From Pseudonocardia endophytica (lineage in GTDB: Bacteria > Actinomycetota > Actinomycetes > Mycobacteriales > Pseudonocardiaceae), in the NCBI RefSeq assembly GCF_004339565.1, contig NZ_SMFZ01000001.1:806001-870000 (forward strand): a stretch of 64,000 bases of DNA, read 5' to 3'. How positions within the stretch are numbered: the first letter of the stretch is position 1; every line of letters starts with the position of its first letter. Below the pieces are notes generated by a model, which ran no database searches, was not told the DNA's origin, and saw only the letters and a list, made by a program, of their open reading frames with translations. Below, in pieces: positions 43,942-53,214 of the stretch. The translations under genes and the position numbers were made by a program.

Positions 43942-44951
43942 GCCGTCGTCCCCTCGCCGAGCGGGACGGTCAGGGTGACCGCGGTGCCGCCGGACCGCGG
44001 GTGCGCCACGTCCAGGTCGCCCCCGACGAGCAGGGCACGCTCGCGCATCCCGCGGATGCCCGCGCCCTCCGCGGACGTGCCGCCGCGGCCGTCGTCGGAC
44101 ACGCGCACGGTCAGCTCGCCCCGCGTGAGGACCACCGCGAGACGGACGGCCGTCGCCCCGGCGTGCCGGGCCACGTTCGTCAGGCTCTCCTGGACGATCC
44201 GGTACACGACGAGCTCGACCTCCTTGCTGAGCGCGGGCATCTCGGCCGGAACGCTCCGGGACACCGGTACGCCGCTGACCTCGGAAAACTCCCCGGTCAA
44301 GGCACTGAGCGCGCTGGTGAGGCCGAGCTCGTCGAGGACGTCCGGCCGCAGGCGGCGGGCGACACCCCGGACCTCGTCGAGCCCGGAGCGCACGGTCTCG
44401 GTGACCGTGAGCAGATCCGCGCGGAGCTCGTCGGGGGCCCGGTCGGTCACCGAGCGCAGGCCGAGCAGGACAGCCGTCAGGCTCTGGCCGACCTCGTCGT
44501 GCAGCTCGCGGGCGATCCGCCTGCGCTCGCCCTCCTGCGCCGCGAGCGCGTCGGCGCTGGTGGCGGTCCGCTCGGCCTCGAGCCGGTCGAGCATGGCGTT
44601 GAACGTCGCGATCAGCCGCGTGAGGTCGCCGTTGCCGCGGTCGGCGAGCCGGTCCCGCGACCGCAGCAGGTCGACGCGTTCCATCAGCGCGGTCAGCGCG
44701 TCCAGCGGCGCGAGGCTGCGCCGCAGCAGCAGCGCGTGCGCCCCGACGATCACCAGCAGCCCGACGAGGAGCACCGGGACCTCGGTGACCAGGATCGGCG
44801 ACGACACGGTGGCCGGGGAGAGGGCGAGCACAGCCGTGCCCACGGCGTACACCAGGCCGTTGAGGGCGACCAGTCGCGCGAACAGTGCGGGAGCCGGCGT
44901 CCGACCCGAACGACCCGGACGACCCGCGCGTCGCGGGGGCACGACCTCCAT
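43938..44951 (-). CDS. Sensor histidine kinase, NarX/DegS (HisKA_3) family
   Basis: This 337-aa kinase starts at ATG 44951 after GGGAGG. It has two membrane helices (about residues 25-45 and 50-72) with only a short segment between, a HAMP-like linker (LAPLDALTALMERVDLLRSRDRL), and the dimerisation/phosphorylation box ERRRIARELHDEVGQSL. The C-terminal ATPase domain has VQESLTNVARHAGA and VSDDGRGG. The lack of an extracellular domain suggests it senses an intramembrane or cytosolic signal. It pairs with the response regulator that overlaps it. Confidence 0.93.
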   Translation of the reverse strand: MEVVPPRRAGRPGRSGRTPAPALFARLVALNGLVYAVGTAVLALSPATVSSPILVTEVPVLLVGLLVIVGAHALLLRRSLAPLDALTALMERVDLLRSRDRLADRGNGDLTRLIATFNAMLDRLEAERTATSADALAAQEGERRRIARELHDEVGQSLTAVLLGLRSVTDRAPDELRADLLTVTETVRSGLDEVRGVARRLRPDVLDELGLTSALSALTGEFSEVSGVPVSRSVPAEMPALSKEVELVVYRIVQESLTNVARHAGATAVRLAVVLTRGELTVRVSDDGRGGTSAEGAGIRGMRERALLVGGDLDVAHPRSGGTAVTLTVPLGEGTTA

Positions 44952-45225
44952 CGCGGCAGCCTCCCGAATCCGCACGCCCGCGTCCACGCCTGCTGCGCCG
45001 CAACCGGGTCCGTCACGCCCGGGACGTACGGGCCACACCCCACCCCGCATGGGTGTCCGGCCCGATGGTCGCCACGGCCGGCGCCCGACAGGGTCGACCC
45101 CGTCGGAGCCCGCGGACCGCGACCGGTCGGCGGGCGACCTCGCGCGGTGCACCCGGCACCCGCGACACTGTCGGGGCGGGTGATCGGAGTGGCGGTGCCA
45201 CCCGGGTGCGCGAGGGAGCGAGACC

Positions 45226-45669
45226 ATGAGGGCGCACGACGTCGTCGACGAGGTGGACCTGGTCGGGCTGAGCGATCCGGTCGTCGTGGCCGTGCGGGTG
45301 ATGGCCACGTCCGGGCTCCCCGGCCTGATCGTGGTCGACGACCACAGGCGCCCGGTCGCGGTGCTGCCGGGCACGCAGGTCCTCCGCCTCACGGTTCCCC
45401 GTGCGCACCAGGAGGACCCGTTGCTGGCGCGCACGATCGACGAGTCACACGCGGACCTGTTCTGGCAGGAGGTCGGCACGCTCACGGTCGGCGACCTGTT
45501 GCCGCCTGCGCCGCGGCACCCGGCGACGATCGGCCGGGACGCGACGCTGCTCGAGGTCGCCGCCCTGATGGCACGCCTGCACAGCCCGCTGCTGGCGGTG
45601 GTCGACGGCGCGGGGACGGTCGTCGGCGGGATCACGCTGGCGCGCGTCCTGTCCACGCTCACGCGGTAG
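45226..45669 (+). CDS. CBS-domain protein
   Basis: This 147-aa protein is built of one CBS pair: residues 8-55 ([33 protein letters not shown]) and 85-145 ([56 protein letters not shown]). CBS pairs bind adenosine nucleotides and tune a partner protein. It is followed 28 bp later by an ion-transporter gene, so it is a likely regulator of that permease. A 274-bp divergent promoter region separates it from the histidine kinase gene. Confidence 0.88.
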   Translation: MRAHDVVDEVDLVGLSDPVVVAVRVMATSGLPGLIVVDDHRRPVAVLPGTQVLRLTVPRAHQEDPLLARTIDESHADLFWQEVGTLTVGDLLPPAPRHPATIGRDATLLEVAALMARLHSPLLAVVDGAGTVVGGITLARVLSTLTR

Positions 45670-45697
45670 CGGGCGTTCCCCCGCCGCGGGGGTCCCG

Positions 45698-46984
45698 GTG
45701 CTGAGCCCCGCGCTGGCCCTGGGCATCTTCGTCGTGGCGTTCGGGTTCATCGCGACGGAGAAGGCCGACAAGGTCAAGACCGCGCTGGTCGCGGCCGGCC
45801 TGATGACCGCCATCGGGTTGAACGCCGGGTCCGAGATCTTCTTCTCCGAGCGCGGCGGCATCGACTGGAACGTCATCTTCCTGCTGCTCGGGATGATGAT
45901 CATCGTCGGTGTCATCAAGCAGACCGGGGTGTTCGACTACCTGGCGATCTGGGCGGCCAAGCGCTCCCGTGGCCACCCCTACCGGCTCATGGTCATGCTG
46001 ATGGTGATCACCGGGATCGCGTCGCCGTTCCTGGACAACGTCACGATCATCATGCTGATCGTGCCGGTGACGGTCGTCGTGTGCAGGCGGCTCCAGGTGC
46101 CCGCGCAGCCGTACATCATCGCCGAGGTGCTCGCCTCGAACATCGGGGGCGCGGCGACCCTGATCGGCGACCCGCCGAACATCATCATCGGCAGCCGGGC
46201 CGGCCTGTCGTTCAACGACTTCCTCGTGCACATGGCTCCGGTGGTCACGATCGTCTTCGTGCTGTTCGTCGGGCTCACGCGGTGGTTGTTCCGCAAGGAC
46301 TTCGTCCACAACCCGGACAAGGTCGGCGAGGTGCTCGCCCTCGACGAGCGGCGGGCGATCACCGACATGCGACTGCTCGTCCGCTGCCTGTGCGTGCTCG
46401 CCCTCGTCATCGCCGGGTTCGCCCTGCACAGCGTGCTGCACCTGGAGCCGTCGATCGTCGCCCTGCTCGGGGCGGGCGTGATGCTGCTGGTGTCGCGGGC
46501 CGACGTCGGCGAGACGATGGAGGAGGTCGAGTGGCCGACGCTCGTGTTCTTCATCGGGTTGTTCGTGATGGTCGCGGGCCTCGAGCACACCGGCGTCATC
46601 TCCGCCATCGGGACCTGGGCGGTGGGCGTCGTCGGGGACGACATGTTCGCCGCGGCCACCGCGCTGATCTTCGGTTCCGCCGTGCTGGGCGCGTTCTTCG
46701 ACAACATCCCCTACGCCGCGACGATGGCGCCGATCGTCGAGGACCTGGTCGCCGGGTCGTCCGACCCGGCAGGGGCGGGCGCGCTGTGGTGGGCGTTCGC
46801 GCTCGGCGCCGACTTCGGCGGGAATGGGACGGCCGTCGCGGCCAGCGCGAACGTCGTCGCGATCGGGATGGCCGCGCGCACCGGCAACCACATCTCGTTC
46901 TGGCAGTTCACCCGGTACGGGATCATCGTGACCGTCGTCAGCTGTGTCCTGGCCTGGATCTACGTGGCACTGCGGTACTTCTAG
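45698..46984 (+). CDS. ArsB/NhaD superfamily ion transporter (Rv2684-like)
   Basis: This 428-aa membrane protein has about eleven helices. Family motifs are FLDNVTIIMLIVPVTV, SNIGGAATLIGDPPNIIIGSRAGLSFNDFLVHMAP in the first half and FFDNIPYAATMAPIV with FGGNGTAVAASANVVAIGMA in the second. These match the Na+/H+ antiporter NhaD and the ArsB-like group called arsA/arsB1 in Mycobacterium. The ion is not certain. It starts at GTG and is preceded by a CBS protein that may gate it. Confidence 0.9.
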   Translation: MLSPALALGIFVVAFGFIATEKADKVKTALVAAGLMTAIGLNAGSEIFFSERGGIDWNVIFLLLGMMIIVGVIKQTGVFDYLAIWAAKRSRGHPYRLMVMLMVITGIASPFLDNVTIIMLIVPVTVVVCRRLQVPAQPYIIAEVLASNIGGAATLIGDPPNIIIGSRAGLSFNDFLVHMAPVVTIVFVLFVGLTRWLFRKDFVHNPDKVGEVLALDERRAITDMRLLVRCLCVLALVIAGFALHSVLHLEPSIVALLGAGVMLLVSRADVGETMEEVEWPTLVFFIGLFVMVAGLEHTGVISAIGTWAVGVVGDDMFAAATALIFGSAVLGAFFDNIPYAATMAPIVEDLVAGSSDPAGAGALWWAFALGADFGGNGTAVAASANVVAIGMAARTGNHISFWQFTRYGIIVTVVSCVLAWIYVALRYF

Positions 46985-47065
46985 GCCGGCGCCCACGGCG
47001 TCGCCGCAGGCAGCCGCAAACCGGCACGAACTCCCGCGCCACCTGCGGGTTCTACACTGGGTCGA

Positions 47066-48016
47066 ATGGTTCACGGCGTCGCGGTGCTCCCTCCCCTGAC
47101 CCTGCTGCGGGTCGCGACGGCGTGGCGGTTCTCGCCCGGTGCCGCCGCCGCGATGGCGGCGCTGGCCGGCCCGTACGCGGCCGGGGTGCGCCGGCTCGGG
47201 CGTCCCTGGGAACGACGGCGGGTGGCCGCCTTCGCCATCGGCGTCGGGCTGGTCGGGGTGGTCGGGATGTCGTTCGTCGGCGTCTACGACGACACGCTGT
47301 TCTGGGTCCGGGCGCTGCAGAACCTCCTGCTCGTGATGGTCGTGCCGCTGTTCCTGGCGCTCGGCGCGCCCGTCACGCTGCTCGCCGCCGCCGTCCCGCA
47401 CCGGTTCCGGCCCACCGCGCGTCGCTGGTTCCACTCCCGGGCCGCCCAGGTGGCGACGTTCCCGCTGGTGGTCACGCTCGTCCTGGTGCTACCGCTGCTG
47501 GTGCTCTATCTCAGCCCGCTCTACGAGCAGACGTTGCGGAACGCGGTCGTCTCCGGTGTCGTGGCCGTCGTCCTGGCGGTGTGCGGGTTCCTCTACTTCT
47601 GGAGCCGCATCCGGGTCGACCCCACGCCCCGGGCCGGATCGCACCTGGTCACGCTGTGGATCACGATCGTCGAGATGGTCGCCGACGCCGTGCTCGGCGT
47701 CGTGCTCTGGCTGGGTCCGCTCGTCGCCACGGCCTGGTACGTCGCGCTGCACCGGGACTGGGGCCCGTCGCTGCGCACCGACCAGCTGCTCGGGGCGGGC
47801 GTGCTCTGGGTCGGCGGCGACGTCGTCGGGCTGCCGTTCATCGGGATCGTCCTGCACCGGTTCTCCACCGAGGACGCGCAGGCGGCACAGGAGATCGACG
47901 CCGAGCTCGATCGCGCCGAACAGGCCTCGGCGGACGGTTCCGGCGAGGACACGCCCACCGCGAGGCTGTGGTGGGAGGACGACCCGCAGATCGCCGACCG
48001 CTTCCGCCGAGGCTGA
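47066..48016 (+). CDS. Cytochrome c oxidase assembly protein, CtaG (caa3) family
   Basis: This 316-aa protein has about seven membrane helices and a charged C-terminal tail of about 60 residues. Recognisable segments include DDTLFWVRALQNLLLVMVVPLFLALGAPVTLL, LSPLYEQTLRN, WITIVEMVADAVLGVVLWLGPL and DQLLGAGVLWVGGDVVGLPF, which follow the CtaG_caa3 family. In Bacillus CtaG is needed for CuA-site maturation of caa3 oxidase. It stands alone here without ctaC or ctaD. Confidence 0.85.
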   Translation: MVHGVAVLPPLTLLRVATAWRFSPGAAAAMAALAGPYAAGVRRLGRPWERRRVAAFAIGVGLVGVVGMSFVGVYDDTLFWVRALQNLLLVMVVPLFLALGAPVTLLAAAVPHRFRPTARRWFHSRAAQVATFPLVVTLVLVLPLLVLYLSPLYEQTLRNAVVSGVVAVVLAVCGFLYFWSRIRVDPTPRAGSHLVTLWITIVEMVADAVLGVVLWLGPLVATAWYVALHRDWGPSLRTDQLLGAGVLWVGGDVVGLPFIGIVLHRFSTEDAQAAQEIDAELDRAEQASADGSGEDTPTARLWWEDDPQIADRFRRG

Positions 48017-48068
48017 TCACCGGCCGGGCGCACAGGAGCCCCACAGCCGGGCGTCCTACGCTGCGGTC

Positions 48069-48896
48069 ATGGGTCCGAGCCCGCGACGCGTCCCCCGGAG
48101 GGTCGTCACGGTCGCGCTCGTGATCCTGGCGGTCACCGCCATGGCCACGACGTCGGTCGGCATCCGGGCGGACCGGGCGCGGGCCACGGCCGTGCCGGCG
48201 GCCCCGGTCTCCCCGTCGGCCCCTGCGGCGCCTGCCGACGCGCAGACGGCGGCCGCCCGGTATCCGGCCGTCGGCGCGCTGTTCTCCGGCACCGCCGACG
48301 ACCCGGGCGACCACTTCTGCACCGCGTCCGTGGTGTCGTCCCCGGCCCGGAACATGCTCATGACCGCGGCGCACTGTGTCTCCGACGGCGACGGGTCACC
48401 ACCCCGGACCGGCATCGTGTTCGCCCCGGGGTACCAGGCGGGCGACGCGCCGCACGGGTACTGGACGGTCACCTCCGCCGTCGTCGACACCGCGTGGCTC
48501 GACGACGGCGACCCGGACGACGACGTCGCGTTCCTCACCGTGGACCGGGCAGGCTCGCCGCCGATCCAGCAGGTCACGGGCGCCTACGGCGTGGACTTCG
48601 ACGGCGACGGCGCGCCCGTCGGCGTGATCGCCGTCGGCTACAACCTCGACGACGAGGAGGCGACGACGGTGTCCGGCACCGCGGTCCCGTGGTCGCCGAC
48701 GCAGTGGCAGGTCGCCGCGCCCGGCCTGTCCGACGGCACCAGCGGCGGACCGCTGCTCAGCGGCCCCGGCGACACCGAGATCGTCGGCGTGATCGGCGGC
48801 TACGAGCAGGGTGGGGACACCTCCGACGTGTCCTACGCCGCGGCACTGGGGTCGTCGTTGCAGTCGCTGCACGACCAGGTGGGAGGCACGGACTGA
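48069..48896 (+). CDS. Secreted trypsin-like serine protease
   Basis: This 275-aa protein has an N-terminal signal/anchor helix (VVTVALVILAVTAMATTSV) and then a serine-protease domain of the S1 (V8/glutamyl) type. The triad is His102 in TAAHC, Asp152 in DDDVAFL and Ser225 in DGTSGGPL. Cys84 and Cys103 would form the conserved disulfide beside the His. It would cleave proteins outside the cell. It lies 52 bp after the CtaG-like gene but has no obvious relation to it. Confidence 0.9.
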   Translation: MGPSPRRVPRRVVTVALVILAVTAMATTSVGIRADRARATAVPAAPVSPSAPAAPADAQTAAARYPAVGALFSGTADDPGDHFCTASVVSSPARNMLMTAAHCVSDGDGSPPRTGIVFAPGYQAGDAPHGYWTVTSAVVDTAWLDDGDPDDDVAFLTVDRAGSPPIQQVTGAYGVDFDGDGAPVGVIAVGYNLDDEEATTVSGTAVPWSPTQWQVAAPGLSDGTSGGPLLSGPGDTEIVGVIGGYEQGGDTSDVSYAAALGSSLQSLHDQVGGTD

Positions 48897-48962
48897 CCGG
48901 ACGGCCGTGCGACGGGTCGTTCCCGGTCGAACGGTCCCGTGGCGCCCACGTGCCGCGTCCGA

Positions 48963-49023
48963 TGATCGGCCGTAACGCCGGCACCCGTGGCCGGGATACC
49001 ACCTCGGAGTGTTCGACCGCTCA
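48963..49023. repeat. TGATC-type palindromic element, degenerate copy 4
   Basis: This 61-bp intergenic segment starts TGATCGGCCG and ends in CGCTCA. The arms match only partly, with GGCACCCGTGGCC at the centre. Length and ends fit the family, but the right end has one substitution. Confidence 0.4.
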
Positions 49024-49052
49024 TCGCGGACCGACGACGAGGACGGACGTAC

Positions 49053-49628
49053 GTGGACCTCAGCGACACCGTGCAGATCGTGATCGGGGTGCTGGCCATC
49101 GTCGCATCCGTGTACGTCGCCAGGGTCGTGTACCGGCTCGAACGCCGTGACAAGGCGGCCGAACGGGCCGAGCAACAGGCCAGGGACCAGGAGGCCGAGA
49201 TCCGGCGACGGTCCGAGGTCGCGGCACAGGAGTCGCGGGTCGTCCGGCGTGAACAGCACGGTGAGGACTACCGTCGGGCGGCCCGCGCTCTCGACTCCCT
49301 CCAGCACGTCTTCGATGCGGTCCGACGCGGGCCCCTGAACAAGGCGGAGCTCCGGGAGCTCGGCATCGACGCGGCGCTGGCCGAGGTCAAGGGCATCAGC
49401 ACCCGGATCGACGGGTTGGGGGAGACGCTCGGGGCGGTCTGGTCGGCCGGGGCGACGGTGCGAACGGAGTTCTTTCCCGGAGCGGCGGAGTTCCGCTACG
49501 CGTTGTCCGCGGACCCGTCCCGCCAGGCCGAGACGCTGCTGGCGCAGATCCACCACGCGGTACGGGCCGGCAGTCCGCAGCCGCGGAGTCGGGGTCTCGC
49601 TCCGTCGTCGTCGCGAGAGCGGCCATAG
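49053..49628 (+). CDS. Membrane-anchored coiled-coil protein
   Basis: This 191-aa protein starts at GTG 49053 after GAGGACGGA. One N-terminal membrane helix (TVQIVIGVLAIVASVYVARVVY) is followed by a charged coiled coil (residues 30-70) and a mixed region containing LDSLQHVFDAVRRGPLNKAELRELGIDAALAEVKGI. I do not recognise the family. It converges on a cytosolic coiled-coil gene with 46 bp between the stops. Confidence 0.7.
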   Translation: MDLSDTVQIVIGVLAIVASVYVARVVYRLERRDKAAERAEQQARDQEAEIRRRSEVAAQESRVVRREQHGEDYRRAARALDSLQHVFDAVRRGPLNKAELRELGIDAALAEVKGISTRIDGLGETLGAVWSAGATVRTEFFPGAAEFRYALSADPSRQAETLLAQIHHAVRAGSPQPRSRGLAPSSSRERP

Positions 49629-49674
49629 ACCAGGACTGGGCGGGCCCGCCCGGTCCGGCGTGAGCGGCGTGCGG

Positions 49675-50271
49675 TCAGCCGTCGCGCTGCCGTCCGGTGA
49701 GCCGCTGCCACCACGGGGTATTCCGCAGCCGCCCGTTGGCGGCGGCGCGCGGAGCGTTCCCGGATCGCGCGGTGCGCAGCTGGCCCTCGAGCTCGTCGAC
49801 GAGTGCCCGTAACGCACGGATCTGTTCCTCGCCGCGTTCGTAGCGGCGACGCTCGAACTCGGCCCGCTCGTAGTGCAGGTCGACCAGATCCTGCGTGCTC
49901 GTGTTGATCTCTTCGAGACTGGTGACCTGCTCCTTCAGGCGGTCCCGCTCGCGTTCCGCGCCCGTCAGCCGTTCCCGGACCGCGTGCAGTTCCTCTCGCA
50001 GGCGCTCGACCGTCTCGTCCGCGGCGATGATCTGTGGTGACGAGAGCGCCTGCGCGGCGGCCCGGTCGTCGCCCGAATCCCGGGAGGCGCTCTCGCGCAG
50101 CATCTCGCGGTGCCGGACCTCCTGGGCGAGACGGTGCCGGAGCCGATCCTCTTCGGCCTGCAGGTGGCGGATCTCGGCCCCGAGCTCGGTCTGACGGTGC
50201 CGGAGATCGTCGATGTACGCCTTGAGCTGCGGCGAAGCGGGAAGGTTCGAGCCTGTGTCGTCAGTGCCCAC
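49675..50271 (-). CDS. Coiled-coil protein of unknown function
   Basis: This 198-aa protein is almost wholly helical, with two long coiled-coil stretches (residues 12-60 and 82-165) rich in Glu, Arg and Leu, e.g. QTELGAEIRHLQAEEDRL and LRALVDELEGQL. It ends in a short basic tail (WWQRLTGRQRDG). It starts at GTG and overlaps the end of the upstream PolD gene by 11 bp on the same strand, so the two are probably co-expressed. Confidence 0.7.
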   Translation of the reverse strand: MGTDDTGSNLPASPQLKAYIDDLRHRQTELGAEIRHLQAEEDRLRHRLAQEVRHREMLRESASRDSGDDRAAAQALSSPQIIAADETVERLREELHAVRERLTGAERERDRLKEQVTSLEEINTSTQDLVDLHYERAEFERRRYERGEEQIRALRALVDELEGQLRTARSGNAPRAAANGRLRNTPWWQRLTGRQRDG

Positions 50272-51310
50272 GTCCCGGCTCCTCCTCGTGCCGCCGCGCC
50301 CGGGACGGCTGCACGCGCAGCGGCTCGTCGGGCATCTTGGGATACTCCGGCGGGTAGGGCATCTCGCCGATCCCCTTGTCCTCCAGGTCCTTCGCGTACC
50401 ACTCGAGCGCCGTCGTGCACTCCCCCACGTGCGCGTCCATGTCCGCGTGCGCGTCGCCGTGGCGCTCCAGCAGGCCGGGCACCGTGCGCAACGTGAACTC
50501 GTCGGGATCGACGTCGGTGAGCGCGTCCCACGTGACCGGCATCGAGACCGTCGCGGCGGGCAGGCCGCGCACCGACCAGGCCGAGGCGATCGTGCGGTCC
50601 CGCGCCGCCTGGTTGAAGTCCAGGAACACGCGCTCGCCGCGCTGCTCCTTCCACCAGTCCACGGTGGCGCGGTCCGGGATCCGCTCGCACACCCGGCGGG
50701 CGATCGCGATCACCGCGCGCCGGACGTGCACGAAGTCCCACTGCGGGTGGATCCGGCAGGCCACGTGGATGCCGCGCCCACCGGACGTCTTCGGCCAGCC
50801 CGTCAGGCCGGCCTCCTCGAGCACCTCACGGAGCACACCGGCCACCGCGACGGCGTCGTGGAAGTCGGTGCCCGGCTGCGGGTCCAGGTCGATCCGCAGC
50901 TCGTCCGGGTGGTCGGTGTCCGCGCAGCGCACCGGCCACGGGTGGAAGTCGAGCGTGTTCAGGTTCGCCGCCCACGCGATCGTCGCCGGCTCGGTGATCG
51001 ACACCGACTCGGCCTTGCGGCCGCTGGGAAACGTGACCGTGCACGTCCGGACCCAGTCCGGCGCACCCTTCGGCACGCGCTTGACGAAGAACGGGTCGCC
51101 GTCCACGCCGTCGTTGAAGCGCTTGAGGTTCGTCGGCCGGTCGCGCAGCGCGCGGGCCATCGGCTCGCCGACCGCCACGTAGTACTCGACGACCTCCCGC
51201 TTCGTGATCCCCTGAGCGGGGAACGCGACCTTGTCCGGGCTGGTCAGCCGCACGTCGCGGACCCCGTCCGGACCCGGAACCTGCAGCATCACGACGTCAC
51301 GGCTCGCCAC
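50261..51310 (-). CDS. Stand-alone LigD-type polymerase-domain protein (PolD), copy 2
   Basis: This 349-aa protein has SPDKVAFPAQGITKREVVEYYVAVG, PTNLKRFNDG, FFVKRVPKGAPDW, the catalytic ELRIDLDPQPG (Asp141, Asp143), KTSGGRGIHVACRI and RVFLDFNQAARDRTIASAWSVR. It has a C-terminal extension of about 60 residues (ECTTALEWYAKDLEDKGIGEMPYPPEYPKMP) seen in mycobacterial PolD1/PolD2. GTG 51310 is the preferred start; the binding site is weak and the ATG at 51289 is an alternative. It is more similar in layout to mycobacterial PolD than the copy at 41210. Confidence 0.9.
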   Translation of the reverse strand: MASRDVVMLQVPGPDGVRDVRLTSPDKVAFPAQGITKREVVEYYVAVGEPMARALRDRPTNLKRFNDGVDGDPFFVKRVPKGAPDWVRTCTVTFPSGRKAESVSITEPATIAWAANLNTLDFHPWPVRCADTDHPDELRIDLDPQPGTDFHDAVAVAGVLREVLEEAGLTGWPKTSGGRGIHVACRIHPQWDFVHVRRAVIAIARRVCERIPDRATVDWWKEQRGERVFLDFNQAARDRTIASAWSVRGLPAATVSMPVTWDALTDVDPDEFTLRTVPGLLERHGDAHADMDAHVGECTTALEWYAKDLEDKGIGEMPYPPEYPKMPDEPLRVQPSRARRHEEEPGRGH

Positions 51311-51377
51311 GGCTGGGAAACCTACCGCTCGCGGACTCCGAACCGGCATGTCACGCGGAACGGATACGCTGGGCGGC

Positions 51378-51668
51378 ATGGGTCACGGGCCGCAGGACCG
51401 CTCGCCGCGGTTCGACGACGATCTCGTCGGGCTGGACCCGGACGACCCGGAGGCCCGCGCGTTCGCCGCGCACCTGGACCGGATGCAGCGGGTGCCGTCG
51501 TGCACGGTCGAGGGCTACATCCGCGACGTCGGCCACTTCGCCGAGGAGGCGAGCCGGGCCCGCGGCAGCCGCGGCATGGCCGGGAAGGCGTTCGTCGCGC
51601 TGCTCCTGCTGATCGCGTTCTGGGTGATCGGGAACGCGCTCTACTTCGTGGTCACCACCTGGTTGTGA
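51378..51668 (+). CDS. Small membrane protein of unknown function (96 aa)
   Basis: This 96-aa protein has a hydrophilic Asp-rich N-terminal half (PRFDDDLVGLDPDDPEARAF) and one C-terminal membrane helix (AFVALLLLIAFWVIGNALYFVV) that ends the protein, a tail-anchored layout. It is divergent from PolD copy 2 with 67 bp between starts, and 34 bp upstream of msrB. No family is recognised. Confidence 0.7.
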   Translation: MGHGPQDRSPRFDDDLVGLDPDDPEARAFAAHLDRMQRVPSCTVEGYIRDVGHFAEEASRARGSRGMAGKAFVALLLLIAFWVIGNALYFVVTTWL

Positions 51669-51702
51669 GCGCAAGCGGCCCCGGAAGGGTTAGCGTGGTC
51701 GC

Positions 51703-52170
51703 ATGGGTCTGTTCAGCCGCAAGTCCGACTCCGGATCGAACACCGCCGACACCGCTACCGAGCCGGAGCCGACCGTCGTCAAGTCCGACGACGAGTGGCG
51801 GGCCCAGCTGAGCCCCGCCGAGTACCAGGTGCTGCGCAAGGCGGGCACCGAGCGCCCGTTCACCGGCGAGTACACCGACACGAAGACGACCGGCGTCTAC
51901 CGCTGCCGCGCCTGCAACGCGGAGCTGTTCCGGTCGGACTCGAAGTTCGAGTCGCACTGCGGGTGGCCGTCGTTCTTCACGCCGCTGGCCGGTGAGGCCG
52001 TGATCGAGCGCGTGGACAACTCGCTCGGCATGCGCCGGGTCGAGGTGCTGTGCGCGACGTGCCACAGCCACCTCGGGCACGTGTTCGAGGGCGAGGGGTA
52101 CGACACCCCCACCGACCTGCGCTACTGCATCAACTCGGTGTCGCTCTCGTTGGAGCCGGCGGAGAGCTGA
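51703..52170 (+). CDS. msrB: Peptide-methionine (R)-S-oxide reductase
   Basis: This 155-aa protein has the MsrB domain from residue 30 on. Zinc is held by Cys68/Cys71 (CRAC) and Cys117/Cys120 (CATC). The substrate segment is SHCGWPSF and the catalytic Cys142 lies in RYCINS. The first 25 residues are a low-complexity extension absent from most homologues. It repairs methionine-R-sulfoxide in proteins using thioredoxin. A large hairpin follows and hemQ lies convergent, matching the order in Mycobacterium. Confidence 0.96.
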   Translation: MGLFSRKSDSGSNTADTATEPEPTVVKSDDEWRAQLSPAEYQVLRKAGTERPFTGEYTDTKTTGVYRCRACNAELFRSDSKFESHCGWPSFFTPLAGEAVIERVDNSLGMRRVEVLCATCHSHLGHVFEGEGYDTPTDLRYCINSVSLSLEPAES

Positions 52171-52178
52171 CCACCGCC

Positions 52179-52238
52179 GCACCCCTTCTCGGCGTGTCGC
52201 ACCGGTTGCGACGGGTGCGGCACGCCGAAGCGGGGTGC
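52179..52238. terminator. Large bidirectional hairpin between msrB and hemQ
   Basis: Two 25-base arms (52179-52203 and 52214-52238) pair imperfectly around a 10-nt loop, with long perfect blocks GCACCCC/GGGGTGC and CGGCGTG/CACGCCG. Lying between convergent stops, it can end transcription from both sides. Confidence 0.8.
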
Positions 52239-52243
52239 GCGGG

Positions 52244-52939
52244 CTACGGCAGGGTCGCGACGAGATCGCCCGGCTCGACCCGCGGGCCGGTGAAGAACGG
52301 GATCTCCTCGCGCACGTGCAGGCGGGCCTCGGTGCCGCGCAGGTGACGCATGAGGTCGACGATCCGGTGCAGCTCGTCGGCCTCGAACGCGAGGATCCAC
52401 TCGTAGTCGCCGAGCGCGAACGCCGGCACGGTGTTGGCCCGGACGTCCGGGTAGTCGCGGGCCTCCTTGCCGTGGTCGGCGAGCATCTTCCGGCGCTCGT
52501 CGTCCGGCAGCAGGTACCACTCGTAGGAGCGCACGAACGGGTAGACGCAGACGTAGCGCTTCGGGTCCTCGCCCGCCATGAACGCCGGCACGTGGCTCTT
52601 GTTGAACTCCGCGGGGCGGTGCAGCGCCGTCTGGCTCCACACCGGCACGGACGCCCGGCCGAGCGCGGTCGTGCGGCGCAGATCGGCGTAGGCGGCCTGG
52701 AGCGCCTCGATCGTCTCCGCGTGCCACCAGATCATGTAGTCGGCGTCGTGGCGGACACCGGCGAGGTCATACACGCCGCGGACGGTGACGCCCTTGTTCT
52801 CCAGGCCGTCCAGGTACTCCTGGGCCTGGCGGGCCGCCTCGGCCCGGTCCTCACCGAGCCGTCCGGGCTCCACCCGGAACACGGACCACATGGTGTAGCG
52901 GATGGTGTCGTTGATTGCCTTGTGGTCGACGCGGGCCAT
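52244..52939 (-). CDS. hemQ: Coproheme decarboxylase (HemQ/ChdC)
   Basis: This 231-aa protein is of the chlorite-dismutase family. It starts at ATG 52939; the longer frame runs into repeats. It has [60 protein letters not shown] and [18 protein letters not shown]. The Tyr in [10 protein letters not shown] is the redox-active residue needed for decarboxylation. It converts coproheme to heme b with peroxide, the last step of the coproporphyrin-dependent pathway used by actinobacteria and Firmicutes. It lies about 1.25 kb downstream of hemY, separated by the repeat island. Confidence 0.96.
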   Translation of the reverse strand: MARVDHKAINDTIRYTMWSVFRVEPGRLGEDRAEAARQAQEYLDGLENKGVTVRGVYDLAGVRHDADYMIWWHAETIEALQAAYADLRRTTALGRASVPVWSQTALHRPAEFNKSHVPAFMAGEDPKRYVCVYPFVRSYEWYLLPDDERRKMLADHGKEARDYPDVRANTVPAFALGDYEWILAFEADELHRIVDLMRHLRGTEARLHVREEIPFFTGPRVEPGDLVATLP

Positions 52940-53073
52940 GCGTCCATGCTGCCACGCGGCCCCGGACGGGGACCGCACCACCGTGGCCGTCGCCACGCTT
53001 CGTCCGTGATCACCCGGGGATGCCCGGCCGGGCCGCCACCGGACCCGACCTCCGGTCGCCCCCGGCACCCACA

Positions 53074-53135
53074 TGATCGGCGACTCAGGCGGATCACGGC
53101 CATGTACGGCCGCCTTCCTCCCGAGTCGCCGATCA
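53074..53135. repeat. TGATC...GATCA palindromic element, copy 5
   Basis: This 62-bp element has arms TGATCGGCGACTC and GAGTCGCCGATCA, which are exact inverted copies of 13 bp, and a centre around CGGCC. It is one of the clearest members of the family. Confidence 0.85.
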
Positions 53136-53214
53136 TGGCCGCCGGCCTGTGCTCGACTGCCGGCCGTGTCGTCGGCCCTCGGGCCGGGTGCCGGACCGTC
53201 AGCTCCGCCGCGAT

